Below the pieces are notes generated by a model that was not told the origin of the DNA, searched no databases, and worked only from the letters and a program-made list of their open reading frames with translations. A stretch of DNA of 38,084 nucleotides, taken from a virus. The position numbers were made by a program, and so were the translations under genes. Numbering within the stretch: position 1 is the first letter of the stretch; each line of letters starts with the position of its first letter. The stretch lies in the IMG/VR virus record IMGVR_UViG_3300021378_002808, positions 1-38,084 of that record. One strand, given 5' to 3'. Below, piece after piece: positions 7,115-14,621 of the stretch.

Positions 7115-8707
7115 TTATTTTGTATTAATGTAATCTACAATATTTTTACTGTCTTTATTCAATCCCCAATAATCAACACTATACTTAAATCCATGGGGAT
7201 TATTACATTTTATCTGTAATGTATGTTTATTTCTCAGGTAAACTAAAGCACCAATAGTAGATAACCAAGAATCTATACCTAGATACCCCAAAGAACTATT
7301 GCATATTTCTAAAGATTCTACAATCGAGGTTTTATTTATTAAATTAAGTAGTAGTGGATGTTTAGGCACACCTCCGTAATGAGAGCCTAATACAACACCA
7401 TTTAGCTTCATACTCTCTAAAATACTAATGGTATTTCTCCAGTCTATTTCTGTAAAATTTCTTTTATTTCTATCATCATAAGAATATGGGCATACCGAAA
7501 TATAGTTCTGTAAAACCCCAGTATTTATATTGTGAGGATACTTAAACTCTTGTTTTTTTGTAAGCAAGAAGGTGTCTGTTTTATATGTTTTTTTGATAAA
7601 TAGTTTTTTTATTGAGCAATCTATAGCTGGCTTAATGCTCTGTCTTGTTCTTTGAATAAAATTTTCTAATGAATAATATGCTTTAGAAGAAAACCTAGGA
7701 TCTTTATAGTCTTCTGATTCATTCCACAGCGTTTTAATATTATGAAATATATAATCTTTGCTATAACGAATTAATTCAGCAATTTCTTTGTGCCTACTAC
7801 ATGCTAAGTATATTGTGTCTAAATTATTTTTAATAGAAATATCTAAAGAACAGTCAACTACTCTTAAAAAATCTCCTATACCCCCAGTTATGAAAATATT
7901 ATATTTTTGTGTAGAAATTTTTGTTGTTTTGTTGTCTTTCATTGATCGAATTATGATCTCAGGTTTACTAATGTTTCTCAAACCTTGATCATCATAAACA
8001 TAGCTAGTATATTGCCCGCAAATTTTTTTAGGAGTTATTGTTTTTAAGAAAGGATTAGCCGTCTGCCATTTTCTAGGAAATATAGCTATGTTGTTTTTAT
8101 GCAGAAGTTCGGAAAGCGGTACGGTGTAACCAACTTGCGCGATTACTAGATCGGAAATAAGAACCAAATCAAACAAGTCCGAAACAGAAGTCTGCCCCAT
8201 TAAATCCATGTCGCATTTTATTTTGTAGTAGTTGTTTGTTCCAATGCCTACAAAATAATAATCTTTTTTAAATTCAGATATAAATCGATTAATTAAATTT
8301 GGATTACAACCAAGATTATCTATTCTCTTCTTATTGTGTCTAGGTTCTATATATCTAACAATACATATTTTTTTATTATTTAGCTTATTTTTTAATATAT
8401 TTGTAATCAGATTGTGATTTTTTATTTTATGTTCTTTATAAAAATTAATCTGATAAGGACAAGAGGAGGTTATGTCTTCTAGAATTGTAGTTTTTGAATT
8501 AGACTTATTAGGCAAGTAACTGAATATTTTTGTATCTTTATCTGTGTTTTTCGAAAAAGGAAGTACAAGGCATTTTAAATCTTCAAAAACTTCTGGATAA
8601 TTACTATAAACGGCTATAGGCTCTTTAACATTATCTAAATAAGATTTTACAATCGAATATAAATATATAGAATCTCCTAATCCGCTTTCTCCTCTTATGT
8701 GTAGCAT
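7115..8707 (-). CDS. tandem GT9 (heptosyltransferase)-like protein
   Basis: The 530-residue protein looks like two GT9-type units in one chain. Unit 1 has HIRGESGLGDSIYLY at residues 3-17, an IVRYIEPR strand near 116 and LMGQTSVSDLFDLVLISDL at 169-187, the donor-binding C-terminal half of heptosyltransferases. Unit 2 repeats the plan: FITGGIGDFLRVVD at 272-285, then VCPYSYDDRNKRNF and SLEICNSSLGYLGIDSW near the end. GT9 enzymes use ADP-heptose and usually have one GT-B fold of about 330 residues. Each unit here is shorter, about 255 residues. It lies beside the heptose-activation-like genes. A weak AAAAAG precedes the ATG. Confidence 0.68.
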   Translation of the reverse strand: MLHIRGESGLGDSIYLYSIVKSYLDNVKEPIAVYSNYPEVFEDLKCLVLPFSKNTDKDTKIFSYLPNKSNSKTTILEDITSSCPYQINFYKEHKIKNHNLITNILKNKLNNKKICIVRYIEPRHNKKRIDNLGCNPNLINRFISEFKKDYYFVGIGTNNYYKIKCDMDLMGQTSVSDLFDLVLISDLVIAQVGYTVPLSELLHKNNIAIFPRKWQTANPFLKTITPKKICGQYTSYVYDDQGLRNISKPEIIIRSMKDNKTTKISTQKYNIFITGGIGDFLRVVDCSLDISIKNNLDTIYLACSRHKEIAELIRYSKDYIFHNIKTLWNESEDYKDPRFSSKAYYSLENFIQRTRQSIKPAIDCSIKKLFIKKTYKTDTFLLTKKQEFKYPHNINTGVLQNYISVCPYSYDDRNKRNFTEIDWRNTISILESMKLNGVVLGSHYGGVPKHPLLLNLINKTSIVESLEICNSSLGYLGIDSWLSTIGALVYLRNKHTLQIKCNNPHGFKYSVDYWGLNKDSKNIVDYINTK

Positions 8708-8718
8708 ACTATCTTTTT

Positions 8719-9366
8719 CTATTTTTTTTGGAAAACAAATGACATTATATTTTCTCTACCGCATACAGATTCTTCATCAGACACTTCCAGAATAATATAG
8801 TTCATTTTACTAAAAAAATTAATTAAACCATTATTAGTATAATAATAATAATGTTCATTTGGTCTATAATGCTTGCTTTGTTTAACTTTAAGTATATTAT
8901 CAAATATAGGAATAGATACTATTACAATTTTATTTTTAGGTATTTTATTGAGCAATATATCTGGATTCTTAATATGTTCTAAAACATCCCACATAGTAAA
9001 ACCATCAATATGATCTAGATTGTCTGAGTAAGGGTCTATATATATACCTTTTTGTTTCAATATTTTAATAGCATATGGATTTATATCATGGCCAAAGGCT
9101 TTGTTTTGATATTTTTTAATAAATTCACCAGAACCTATCCCTATATCTAGTACTGAATTACAATATTTACTAGTTATGGATGTTCTGAACTTATTTAACC
9201 TTTTTGATATATCGGTATCTTCGTAACTAATGTATCTATTGAAATAATCTTGACCATAATCAACAGACTCAGACATGTCTCTTTGGTAAGCTATAGTAAG
9301 ATCATTAAGTATATTTAAAGAACCAAATTTAAAGCTTGGTTTTATTTGAATAATAGAATCACCCAT
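8719..9366 (-). CDS. class I SAM-dependent methyltransferase
   Basis: The 215-residue protein has motif I VLDIGIGSGEF at residues 72-82, an acidic FGHDINPYAI (91-100) and a post-II motif MWDVLEHIKNP (125-135). This is the Methyltransf_23 type often found in LPS and glycan clusters. The ATG at 9366 is chosen over an in-frame one at 9399: AGAGG precedes it and the longer form would overlap the cupin gene by 32 bases. The short 11-base gap to the tandem GT9-like gene implies the same transcript. Its substrate is presumably a sugar. Confidence 0.78.
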   Translation of the reverse strand: MGDSIIQIKPSFKFGSLNILNDLTIAYQRDMSESVDYGQDYFNRYISYEDTDISKRLNKFRTSITSKYCNSVLDIGIGSGEFIKKYQNKAFGHDINPYAIKILKQKGIYIDPYSDNLDHIDGFTMWDVLEHIKNPDILLNKIPKNKIVIVSIPIFDNILKVKQSKHYRPNEHYYYYTNNGLINFFSKMNYIILEVSDEESVCGRENIMSFVFQKK

Positions 9367-9367
9367 A

Positions 9368-9706
9368 TTATCTACCTCTTTCAATTCTAATAATATCATT
9401 ATTATCTAATTCTACAAAGTATATTTCAAATGCTATGGTATCCTCCAATGCAGAAAATCTATGTTGTAGTCCGGGAGATACCGAAGTGCTTTGTCCATCT
9501 GAGATAATAGTCGTATCGACTAAATTGTAATCTTTTTGCCATACTTCTATTTGCAATGCTCCTTTTTCGACATAAAACATATTGTGCTTATGTAAATGAT
9601 AATGTTTGGAACACATATATCCTTTGTTTGCTTCTATACGATGTACAGAGACATTATTTTTATCAAAAATACACTCTGTATTTCCCCATATTTTTCCATG
9701 TATCAT
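9368..9706 (-). CDS. cupin, sugar isomerase-like
   Basis: The 112-residue cupin has motif 1 SKHYHLHKHNMFYVEKGAL (His35, His37 and a downstream Glu) and motif 2 VSPGLQHRF. It has the same overall plan as the cupin at 6719 but little close identity, so the two are probably old paralogues or separate acquisitions. A metal-dependent sugar isomerase or epimerase role is likely. AAAGG before the ATG supports the start. It is the first gene of the minus cluster and is divergent from the subtilisin gene across 61 AT-rich bases. Confidence 0.7.
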   Translation of the reverse strand: MIHGKIWGNTECIFDKNNVSVHRIEANKGYMCSKHYHLHKHNMFYVEKGALQIEVWQKDYNLVDTTIISDGQSTSVSPGLQHRFSALEDTIAFEIYFVELDNNDIIRIERGR

Positions 9707-9719
9707 ATTATCAACCTTT

Positions 9720-9738
9720 AGTGTATACTAATTATAAC
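9720..9738 (+). promoter_or_regulatory. candidate late-type promoter (AGTGTA...TATAAC)
   Basis: AGTGTAT at 9720-9726 and TATAAC at 9733-9738 lie 35 bases ahead of the subtilisin ATG. The arrangement matches four other places in the window (26509, 31013, 31689, 36300), where GGTGTA is followed by TATAA or TATAT. A plain TATAAT also occurs at 9744-9749. No TTGACA-like box is present at the usual distance. The 61-base divergent space must also hold the promoter for the minus-strand cluster, for which I see AT-rich sequence but no convincing box pair. Confidence 0.4.
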
Positions 9739-9767
9739 TACATTATAATAAACAAAGGAGATTACTG

Positions 9768-10691
9768 ATGTTTTTCAGCCGCAAAGATTCGTTTCTGTTC
9801 CCATATGTAAAAGAAGATATATACTCAAATTTTGCAGATCGTCAACAGATCCCTTGGTCAATAGCACAATATAATATACCCCGTTTATGGGGTAAATATA
9901 CTGGTCAAAATGTAGTAGTTGCGGTTATTGATAGCGGATGCGAACTAGACCATCCCGATTTAAGAGGTAATTATATAGAAGGATACAATACTATAGACAA
10001 AAATAAAGACCCTATTGACGAAAATGGTCATGGTACTCATGTGGCTGGCACAGTAGCAGCTGTCAATAATAGTCAGGGAGTTGTAGGGGTCGCACCTGAT
10101 GCAAAGATAATGCCTATTAAAGTATTTGATCGTAGTGGATCAGGATCGACCTCTAATGTAGCTAGTGCTGTAGAATGGGCCGGTAGAAATGGAGCAGATA
10201 TTATCTGTATGTCTTTAGGTTCTAAACATGGTAGTAGGCATTTAGAGAAAGCAATTATGGGAGCCTTGAATAGAGGTGCTGTATGTTTTTGTGCAGCAGG
10301 AAACTCTGGTGAAAAAACAGACATCCTTTATCCTGCCAAGTTTGAATTAACAGTTAGTACAGGAGCGATAGACATAAATCGAAATAGAACACTATTTAGT
10401 TGTAGCGGGGAAGAGTTAGACTTTCTAGCGCCCGGCGCAGATATATTAAGTACCATGATGAATGGTCGCTATGCAGTTATGAGTGGTACTAGTATGGCAA
10501 ACCCATACGTAGTTGGATGTGCTGCGTTGCTTTGTGAGTGGGCTAAAAAACACAGAATTAAATTAACAACAGCAAACGACTATATTGAATATCTTAAAAA
10601 GTATACTACGCCTTTAAAAAATGCAAAGTATAAAAACAATAAATCATATGAAGGTCATGGTATTTTAGATCCAAGAAAATTTAATTTTTAG
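9768..10691 (+). CDS. subtilisin-like serine protease, intracellular (ISP)-like
   Basis: The 307-residue S8 protease has an intact triad: Asp55 in VIDSGC, His88 in GHGTHVAG and Ser242 in SGTSMANP, with oxyanion Asn179 in AAGNS. There is no signal peptide and no long propeptide. Instead residues 10-13 read LFPY, placed like the short inhibitory LIPY/F extension of Bacillus intracellular subtilisins, and the DSGC, DHPDL and NGHGTHVAG blocks also resemble that family. It is therefore likely made as a cytoplasmic zymogen that is activated by N-terminal trimming. AAAGGAG at 9755-9761 is a strong ribosome-binding site. It converges with the next gene, overlapping by 11 bases. Confidence 0.88.
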   Translation: MFFSRKDSFLFPYVKEDIYSNFADRQQIPWSIAQYNIPRLWGKYTGQNVVVAVIDSGCELDHPDLRGNYIEGYNTIDKNKDPIDENGHGTHVAGTVAAVNNSQGVVGVAPDAKIMPIKVFDRSGSGSTSNVASAVEWAGRNGADIICMSLGSKHGSRHLEKAIMGALNRGAVCFCAAGNSGEKTDILYPAKFELTVSTGAIDINRNRTLFSCSGEELDFLAPGADILSTMMNGRYAVMSGTSMANPYVVGCAALLCEWAKKHRIKLTTANDYIEYLKKYTTPLKNAKYKNNKSYEGHGILDPRKFNF

Positions 10692-10995
10692 TTTTCTCTT
10701 GATCTTTATAGTAAGAAAAATATGGTGTTTGTTGAGGATCTACTCCCAGCCACCGTAGTATTTTAACAGCAGCCTTTCGTTCTTTTTGTATTTCTTCGTA
10801 CTCGCTACCATCAGCATCATAGATACTAGTATAGATAGGATACTGCTGATACTGAATTTGATTATAAGTAGTCAAGCGACCTCCGTTGTTAGCGAAGTTC
10901 ATGAATTTACTCATACTATTACCAACCATTTGCTGTGCAGAAACAGTAGTGCAACCGACGGATACAATAATTATTAATAAAATTTTTCTAAACAT
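10681..10995 (-). CDS. small exported protein, hypothetical
   Basis: From the ATG at 10995 the protein is 104 residues with a clear Sec signal peptide (FRKILLIIIVSVGC, then TTVSA before Gln-Gln, a plausible SPase I site). The mature part is polar with Gln- and Tyr-rich stretches; family not recognised. A longer form would use TTG at 11025, but it would place ten non-hydrophobic residues before the signal and is less likely. A promoter-like pair lies just upstream (11029-11057), so it may be expressed apart from the glycosyltransferase operon. Its 3' end overlaps the subtilisin gene tail to tail. Confidence 0.66.
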   Translation of the reverse strand: MFRKILLIIIVSVGCTTVSAQQMVGNSMSKFMNFANNGGRLTTYNQIQYQQYPIYTSIYDADGSEYEEIQKERKAAVKILRWLGVDPQQTPYFSYYKDQEKTKN

Positions 10996-11028
10996 AACCA
11001 ATCTTTCTGTTAAGGTATACAACAATAT

Positions 11029-11057
11029 ATAATAATTTGATATGACATGTTTCGCAA
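11029..11057 (-). promoter_or_regulatory. candidate sigma70-type promoter
   Basis: On the minus strand TTGCGA (11057-11052), a 17-base spacer and TATTAT (11034-11029) form a fair sigma70-type promoter. It is placed to start transcription about 30 bases ahead of the small exported protein's ATG at 10995. The -10 box matches consensus at five of six positions and the -35 at four. It lies in the 68-base gap after the upstream transferase gene. Confidence 0.45.
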
Positions 11058-11063
11058 GTTATC

Positions 11064-12014
11064 TTATGCTTGAAATTCGTTCTTGAAAAGTTTATAAAAA
11101 CATTTCTCATCTTCACCTATATCATAGTATGCAGGATCTTCTTTTATATCATGCCACCATTGATAAAAATAAAATTTGTTATATAAATCAGGGTTCTTTA
11201 AAGCAATGCAAGACAAAAGCTCTTCTTCTAAAGTAACAAGATCATTATCCAAACAAATCTGTAACCCTTCATCAAAGTCTCTATGCACAGAACTTATAGC
11301 TTTAGGATCTCCCCCAAATAAACCTCCAACTATATAGTCTATATTTCTGTGTACTAAAGGGACAATCAGCTCTTTAATTCTAGGTCTTATTGGCATCTCT
11401 TCCTTCACTATGGCTAAAAAGTTTTCATTATAATTAGATAAAAACTTACCCATATTAGGAGTAAAAATACTAGCTTTATTCTCTGGATAATAAAGTTCTG
11501 GTTTTGTTTCTTGCTTACTAAATTTTTCTCTACCTCCAAATTTTTCAGGAAAAATACCATGATGAAATAATCCAGCATCTATCCAAAAAAAACTATCAGA
11601 ATTATAATGATTATTATTAACTGCCTGATTTAACCAATAGAGCTTAGACAAACAAAGAGTGTGATTTCTATCGTTATATGTATAAGGAATATCTGATTTT
11701 AGCCTGTCTTTAAAAAACCATCCAGAATTTCTTTTTATATCTAATATCCTAGAGCCATATTCAAAGTCGTTCAAATCTTGTACAATAATTTTATAGTCGT
11801 CACCCCTATGCTTTTGCATAAACTTACTCAACTTACCAAATACTTTTTCATGGGTATATATTATTATTGGCAAATCTAATTTTAGTATATTCAAAAAAGG
11901 AGGAGAGTAAAAATCGAAACACCATCCTCTACCTCCTATTATTTCTTTATGGCTATGGTGATATATTGCTGTAACTAAAGTAGCTTTATTATCTGTTTTT
12001 TTTGCAGTATCCAT
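11064..12014 (-). CDS. HtrL/YibB (WlaTC)-type glycosyltransferase
   Basis: The 316-residue protein begins with ATLVTAIYHH and has FFWIDAGLFHHG at residues 142-153 and IVGGLFGGDPKAI near 228-240. These are the three conserved blocks of the HtrL/YibB family, found in LPS and capsule loci and regarded as putative glycosyltransferases. Length is normal for the family. It overlaps the upstream GT25 gene by 26 bases, so the ribosome-binding site is inside that gene and weak. The N-terminal half of the protein at 14621 is a relative, with the same WIDAG and GGFFGG blocks. Confidence 0.75.
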   Translation of the reverse strand: MDTAKKTDNKATLVTAIYHHSHKEIIGGRGWCFDFYSPPFLNILKLDLPIIIYTHEKVFGKLSKFMQKHRGDDYKIIVQDLNDFEYGSRILDIKRNSGWFFKDRLKSDIPYTYNDRNHTLCLSKLYWLNQAVNNNHYNSDSFFWIDAGLFHHGIFPEKFGGREKFSKQETKPELYYPENKASIFTPNMGKFLSNYNENFLAIVKEEMPIRPRIKELIVPLVHRNIDYIVGGLFGGDPKAISSVHRDFDEGLQICLDNDLVTLEEELLSCIALKNPDLYNKFYFYQWWHDIKEDPAYYDIGEDEKCFYKLFKNEFQA

Positions 12015-12705
12015 AATCCATCAGTCTTTGAGGAAGATTTTTATTAGCATACAACTTCCAATTATAAGTCATAAGGTAATGATTATCTATAACCTGTCCA
12101 CGATTAATCGTTGACGGATCAGCTATTTGAGTAACAATTGGCAAATTACCACAAAAACAATTGAAATTTGGATAAATATAATCACTAAAAAATGTGTCTA
12201 TGGCTTGCATCATTCCGTCATTATTCCATTCTTTAAACACTAAAGGCCATTTTAAAACTTCTGGCAGAAGAGATTTTTTATATATAACAGCACTTAGCCC
12301 ATATATTTTGGTGTGTTTCTCTTCTTTAGGAGGTACATCTCTCAAGCTAATCAAACAGTCATTCCTATCCATCTTTAATGGTCTATGTAAACTAGGCGCT
12401 AGATGAAACATATCCCATTCAACTTTATCTAAAGCCCTTAGACAATCCTCTAAATGTTGTTTTGCGTGAGGCAGAAAAAATATATCGTCTTCACAAACCA
12501 TTAAGTAGTCAAGATTTTTTTCAATACCCAGTAAAGCTACTGCCATGTGACTTTTTGCGCAGCCTACATGACTACCAGTATTAATTCCGGGAAGTCTATG
12601 GTACTCCCATTCCATATATTCAAACTCTTTAACTATATGATTCCATCTATCTGGTCTATTGTCTAGATTTATAATAAATTTAGGAACACTATTGATATCA
12701 ATCAT
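11989..12705 (-). CDS. glycosyltransferase family 25
   Basis: The 238-residue GT25 has the N-terminal FIINLDNRPDRW (residues 10-21), HVGCAKSHMAVA near 46-57 and the acidic motif MVCEDDIFFL near 68-77. It probably transfers a hexose to a glycan or protein in the cytoplasm. It is a second member of the family present at 1438, but the two differ widely outside the motifs. The gene starts four bases after the GT60-like gene ends and runs into the HtrL-type gene, so all three are probably translated from one message. Confidence 0.82.
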   Translation of the reverse strand: MIDINSVPKFIINLDNRPDRWNHIVKEFEYMEWEYHRLPGINTGSHVGCAKSHMAVALLGIEKNLDYLMVCEDDIFFLPHAKQHLEDCLRALDKVEWDMFHLAPSLHRPLKMDRNDCLISLRDVPPKEEKHTKIYGLSAVIYKKSLLPEVLKWPLVFKEWNNDGMMQAIDTFFSDYIYPNFNCFCGNLPIVTQIADPSTINRGQVIDNHYLMTYNWKLYANKNLPQRLMDYGYCKKNR

Positions 12706-12708
12706 GAT

Positions 12709-13974
12709 TTAAAGTAACCCCGTAATCGGTGCGGCCCAGCCTTGAGATTTACTATAAGGCCATACTATCCAGCTATTTGGTTTGATTTCTGTTTGAAATT
12801 CTCTCCACACTTTACAGTATCCGTCAGGATCTGTTTTCATTCTGTGAATTTCGTCTTTATTTGCATCTTGTCTATAAATATCATTTCCTTGATCATCCTT
12901 AAAGGCCACACACCAAAAATCATAATCCTGCAAAGGAACTTGTTCAAAAGATATGTCTATACAATGTCTAAAAATAGAAAGTAAAGACCCATAAAATTCT
13001 TCGTCTGATATATTATTATTGACGTTAGGAGCTATTTTGTCTTTAGTTTGAGGACTTATTGCCCTTTTACTAAAACACAACCCCGCATATTTTTCATATT
13101 CAAATAAACTTCTTTCAGTACCGAAACCGTATTCTGCAAAATCTTCGTCTTGTTTTTCTCCATCCATGCCAAATAATTTTCTATTTCTTAAATGAGATCT
13201 GTCATTGGTTATATGCCAGTTATTGTGGTCATCCCAGTGTTTAGTTCTTCCTTTTCTTGTATATTCATGCCAACATATAAGTTCGTTAGGATGAAATAGA
13301 TCATAGCCATGAGTGAAAGCTCTAGCTGCTATGCTAATTTCTTCTCCATGAAAATACATATAAGGATCATGCCTAACTTCAGTAGCAAACGACCCTAAAG
13401 AAAAAGCAAAATGAGCACTGTAAAACCTAGCAGGCAAAGGTTTAGTCGAGTCGTCATGATTGTCAAAATTTGCCGGTAAGAAAAAAACAGCACCTTCAGG
13501 TATAAATCTATCAAAATTCATTTTCCAAGGCAACCGTACTCTAGATTCTGGATCATTGTCTGGATCAAAGCTTGGTATATATGCAGTAATTAAAGGTTTT
13601 TTATGACCGCGATCCTGCAATCCTTTAATCATGTCCTTGAGTTTAGTATCCCAGCCCTTAACAAATCTATGATGACTATCTAATTGTAAAGTATAGTCTT
13701 CATTGTCATATAATGACTGAACAGCATTTCTTGCCCAACAAACTCCTTTCGCTTCTTTATAATTAATGTCTATTATTCTTATTCTTTTATCATCTTTATA
13801 TTTATCTAGATTGTCCCATTCATCTGCTTCACTATGTTGCCAAGCTATTCCTACGTAGATATCGTCAGGATTATCTGCATTAGAGAACATGTCATCTAAA
13901 GTGGGCAATAATTGAGGATCCCTATAAGATGCTATCTGAACAAATATTGTTTTGCTTTTATTGTTTTTATCCAT
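12709..13974 (-). CDS. GT60-like GlcNAc transferase
   Basis: The 421-residue protein opens with IFVQIASYRDPQLLPTL (residues 10-26), then GVCWARNAVQSLY (77-89) and the metal-binding LQLDSHHRFVKGWD (96-109). These match the 'GlcNAc' family that includes Skp1-hydroxyproline N-acetylglucosaminyltransferase, a cytoplasmic enzyme known from Dictyostelium; bacterial members exist. A later block YFHGEEISIAARAFTHGYDLFHP is also typical. The last 80 residues are outside the core and not recognised. A prolyl-hydroxylase-like oxygenase is coded 3.6 kb away at 17603. The sugar and acceptor are unknown. Confidence 0.78.
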   Translation of the reverse strand: MDKNNKSKTIFVQIASYRDPQLLPTLDDMFSNADNPDDIYVGIAWQHSEADEWDNLDKYKDDKRIRIIDINYKEAKGVCWARNAVQSLYDNEDYTLQLDSHHRFVKGWDTKLKDMIKGLQDRGHKKPLITAYIPSFDPDNDPESRVRLPWKMNFDRFIPEGAVFFLPANFDNHDDSTKPLPARFYSAHFAFSLGSFATEVRHDPYMYFHGEEISIAARAFTHGYDLFHPNELICWHEYTRKGRTKHWDDHNNWHITNDRSHLRNRKLFGMDGEKQDEDFAEYGFGTERSLFEYEKYAGLCFSKRAISPQTKDKIAPNVNNNISDEEFYGSLLSIFRHCIDISFEQVPLQDYDFWCVAFKDDQGNDIYRQDANKDEIHRMKTDPDGYCKVWREFQTEIKPNSWIVWPYSKSQGWAAPITGLL

Positions 13975-13991
13975 AAGATCACTTTGTTTTG

Positions 13992-14621
13992 TTATTCTTG
14001 AATGTTTAGTAAGTTCATATCTATAATAGGTCTATCTGAGTAATTAGTCAGAAAATCCTTGTCTTCTTCTGTTGCATCTAATATGTATATTGGCACTTCT
14101 GAGTTTTTTGTATTATTTTTTATATAGATGCCATAATCATATCTCAAACAGTATATATCGAAATCCCTGTATAGGCTTAAAAACTTTTCGTTATTAAGAT
14201 CATACTGTATATGAATCTCATATTGATTGTCAAATTCAGCTTCTTGTTCAGCATTAAATGGCACTCCTACAATAACATCTTCACAATCACTACTAAATTT
14301 ACTTAAAGTAGTTATTGCATCAACATAAGACATATGCTCTATTATATCTCCAAAAATTGCTAACTGGTATTTTTTTAAGTCTATATCTAAAGATATAACG
14401 TTTTGATGGAAAACATTATTATATTTATCTTTCAAATTAAATTTTAATATATATTCCTCAAATACCTCCACAGCATCTATGTTTTTATATCCCAAAGGAT
14501 ATAGTCTATTATAGTAAGTACCAGCACCAGCACCAATGTCAATAATATTAGATTCAGTATTAATATATTTAGTAATATATTCTATTGTTTGTTCTTTAAA
14601 TATACATGTACTGACAGGCAT
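13992..14621 (-). CDS. class I SAM-dependent methyltransferase
   Basis: The 209-residue protein has motif I NIIDIGAGAGTYYNRL (residues 25-40), acidic DAVEVFEEY and a LAIFGDIIEHMSYVDA post-II motif, placing it among Methyltransf_11/23 enzymes. The C-terminal part diverges. It overlaps the upstream transferase gene as TAATG at 14619-14623, so translation is coupled. In this setting it is likely to methylate a sugar or glycan end. Confidence 0.74.
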   Translation of the reverse strand: MPVSTCIFKEQTIEYITKYINTESNIIDIGAGAGTYYNRLYPLGYKNIDAVEVFEEYILKFNLKDKYNNVFHQNVISLDIDLKKYQLAIFGDIIEHMSYVDAITTLSKFSSDCEDVIVGVPFNAEQEAEFDNQYEIHIQYDLNNEKFLSLYRDFDIYCLRYDYGIYIKNNTKNSEVPIYILDATEEDKDFLTNYSDRPIIDMNLLNIQE

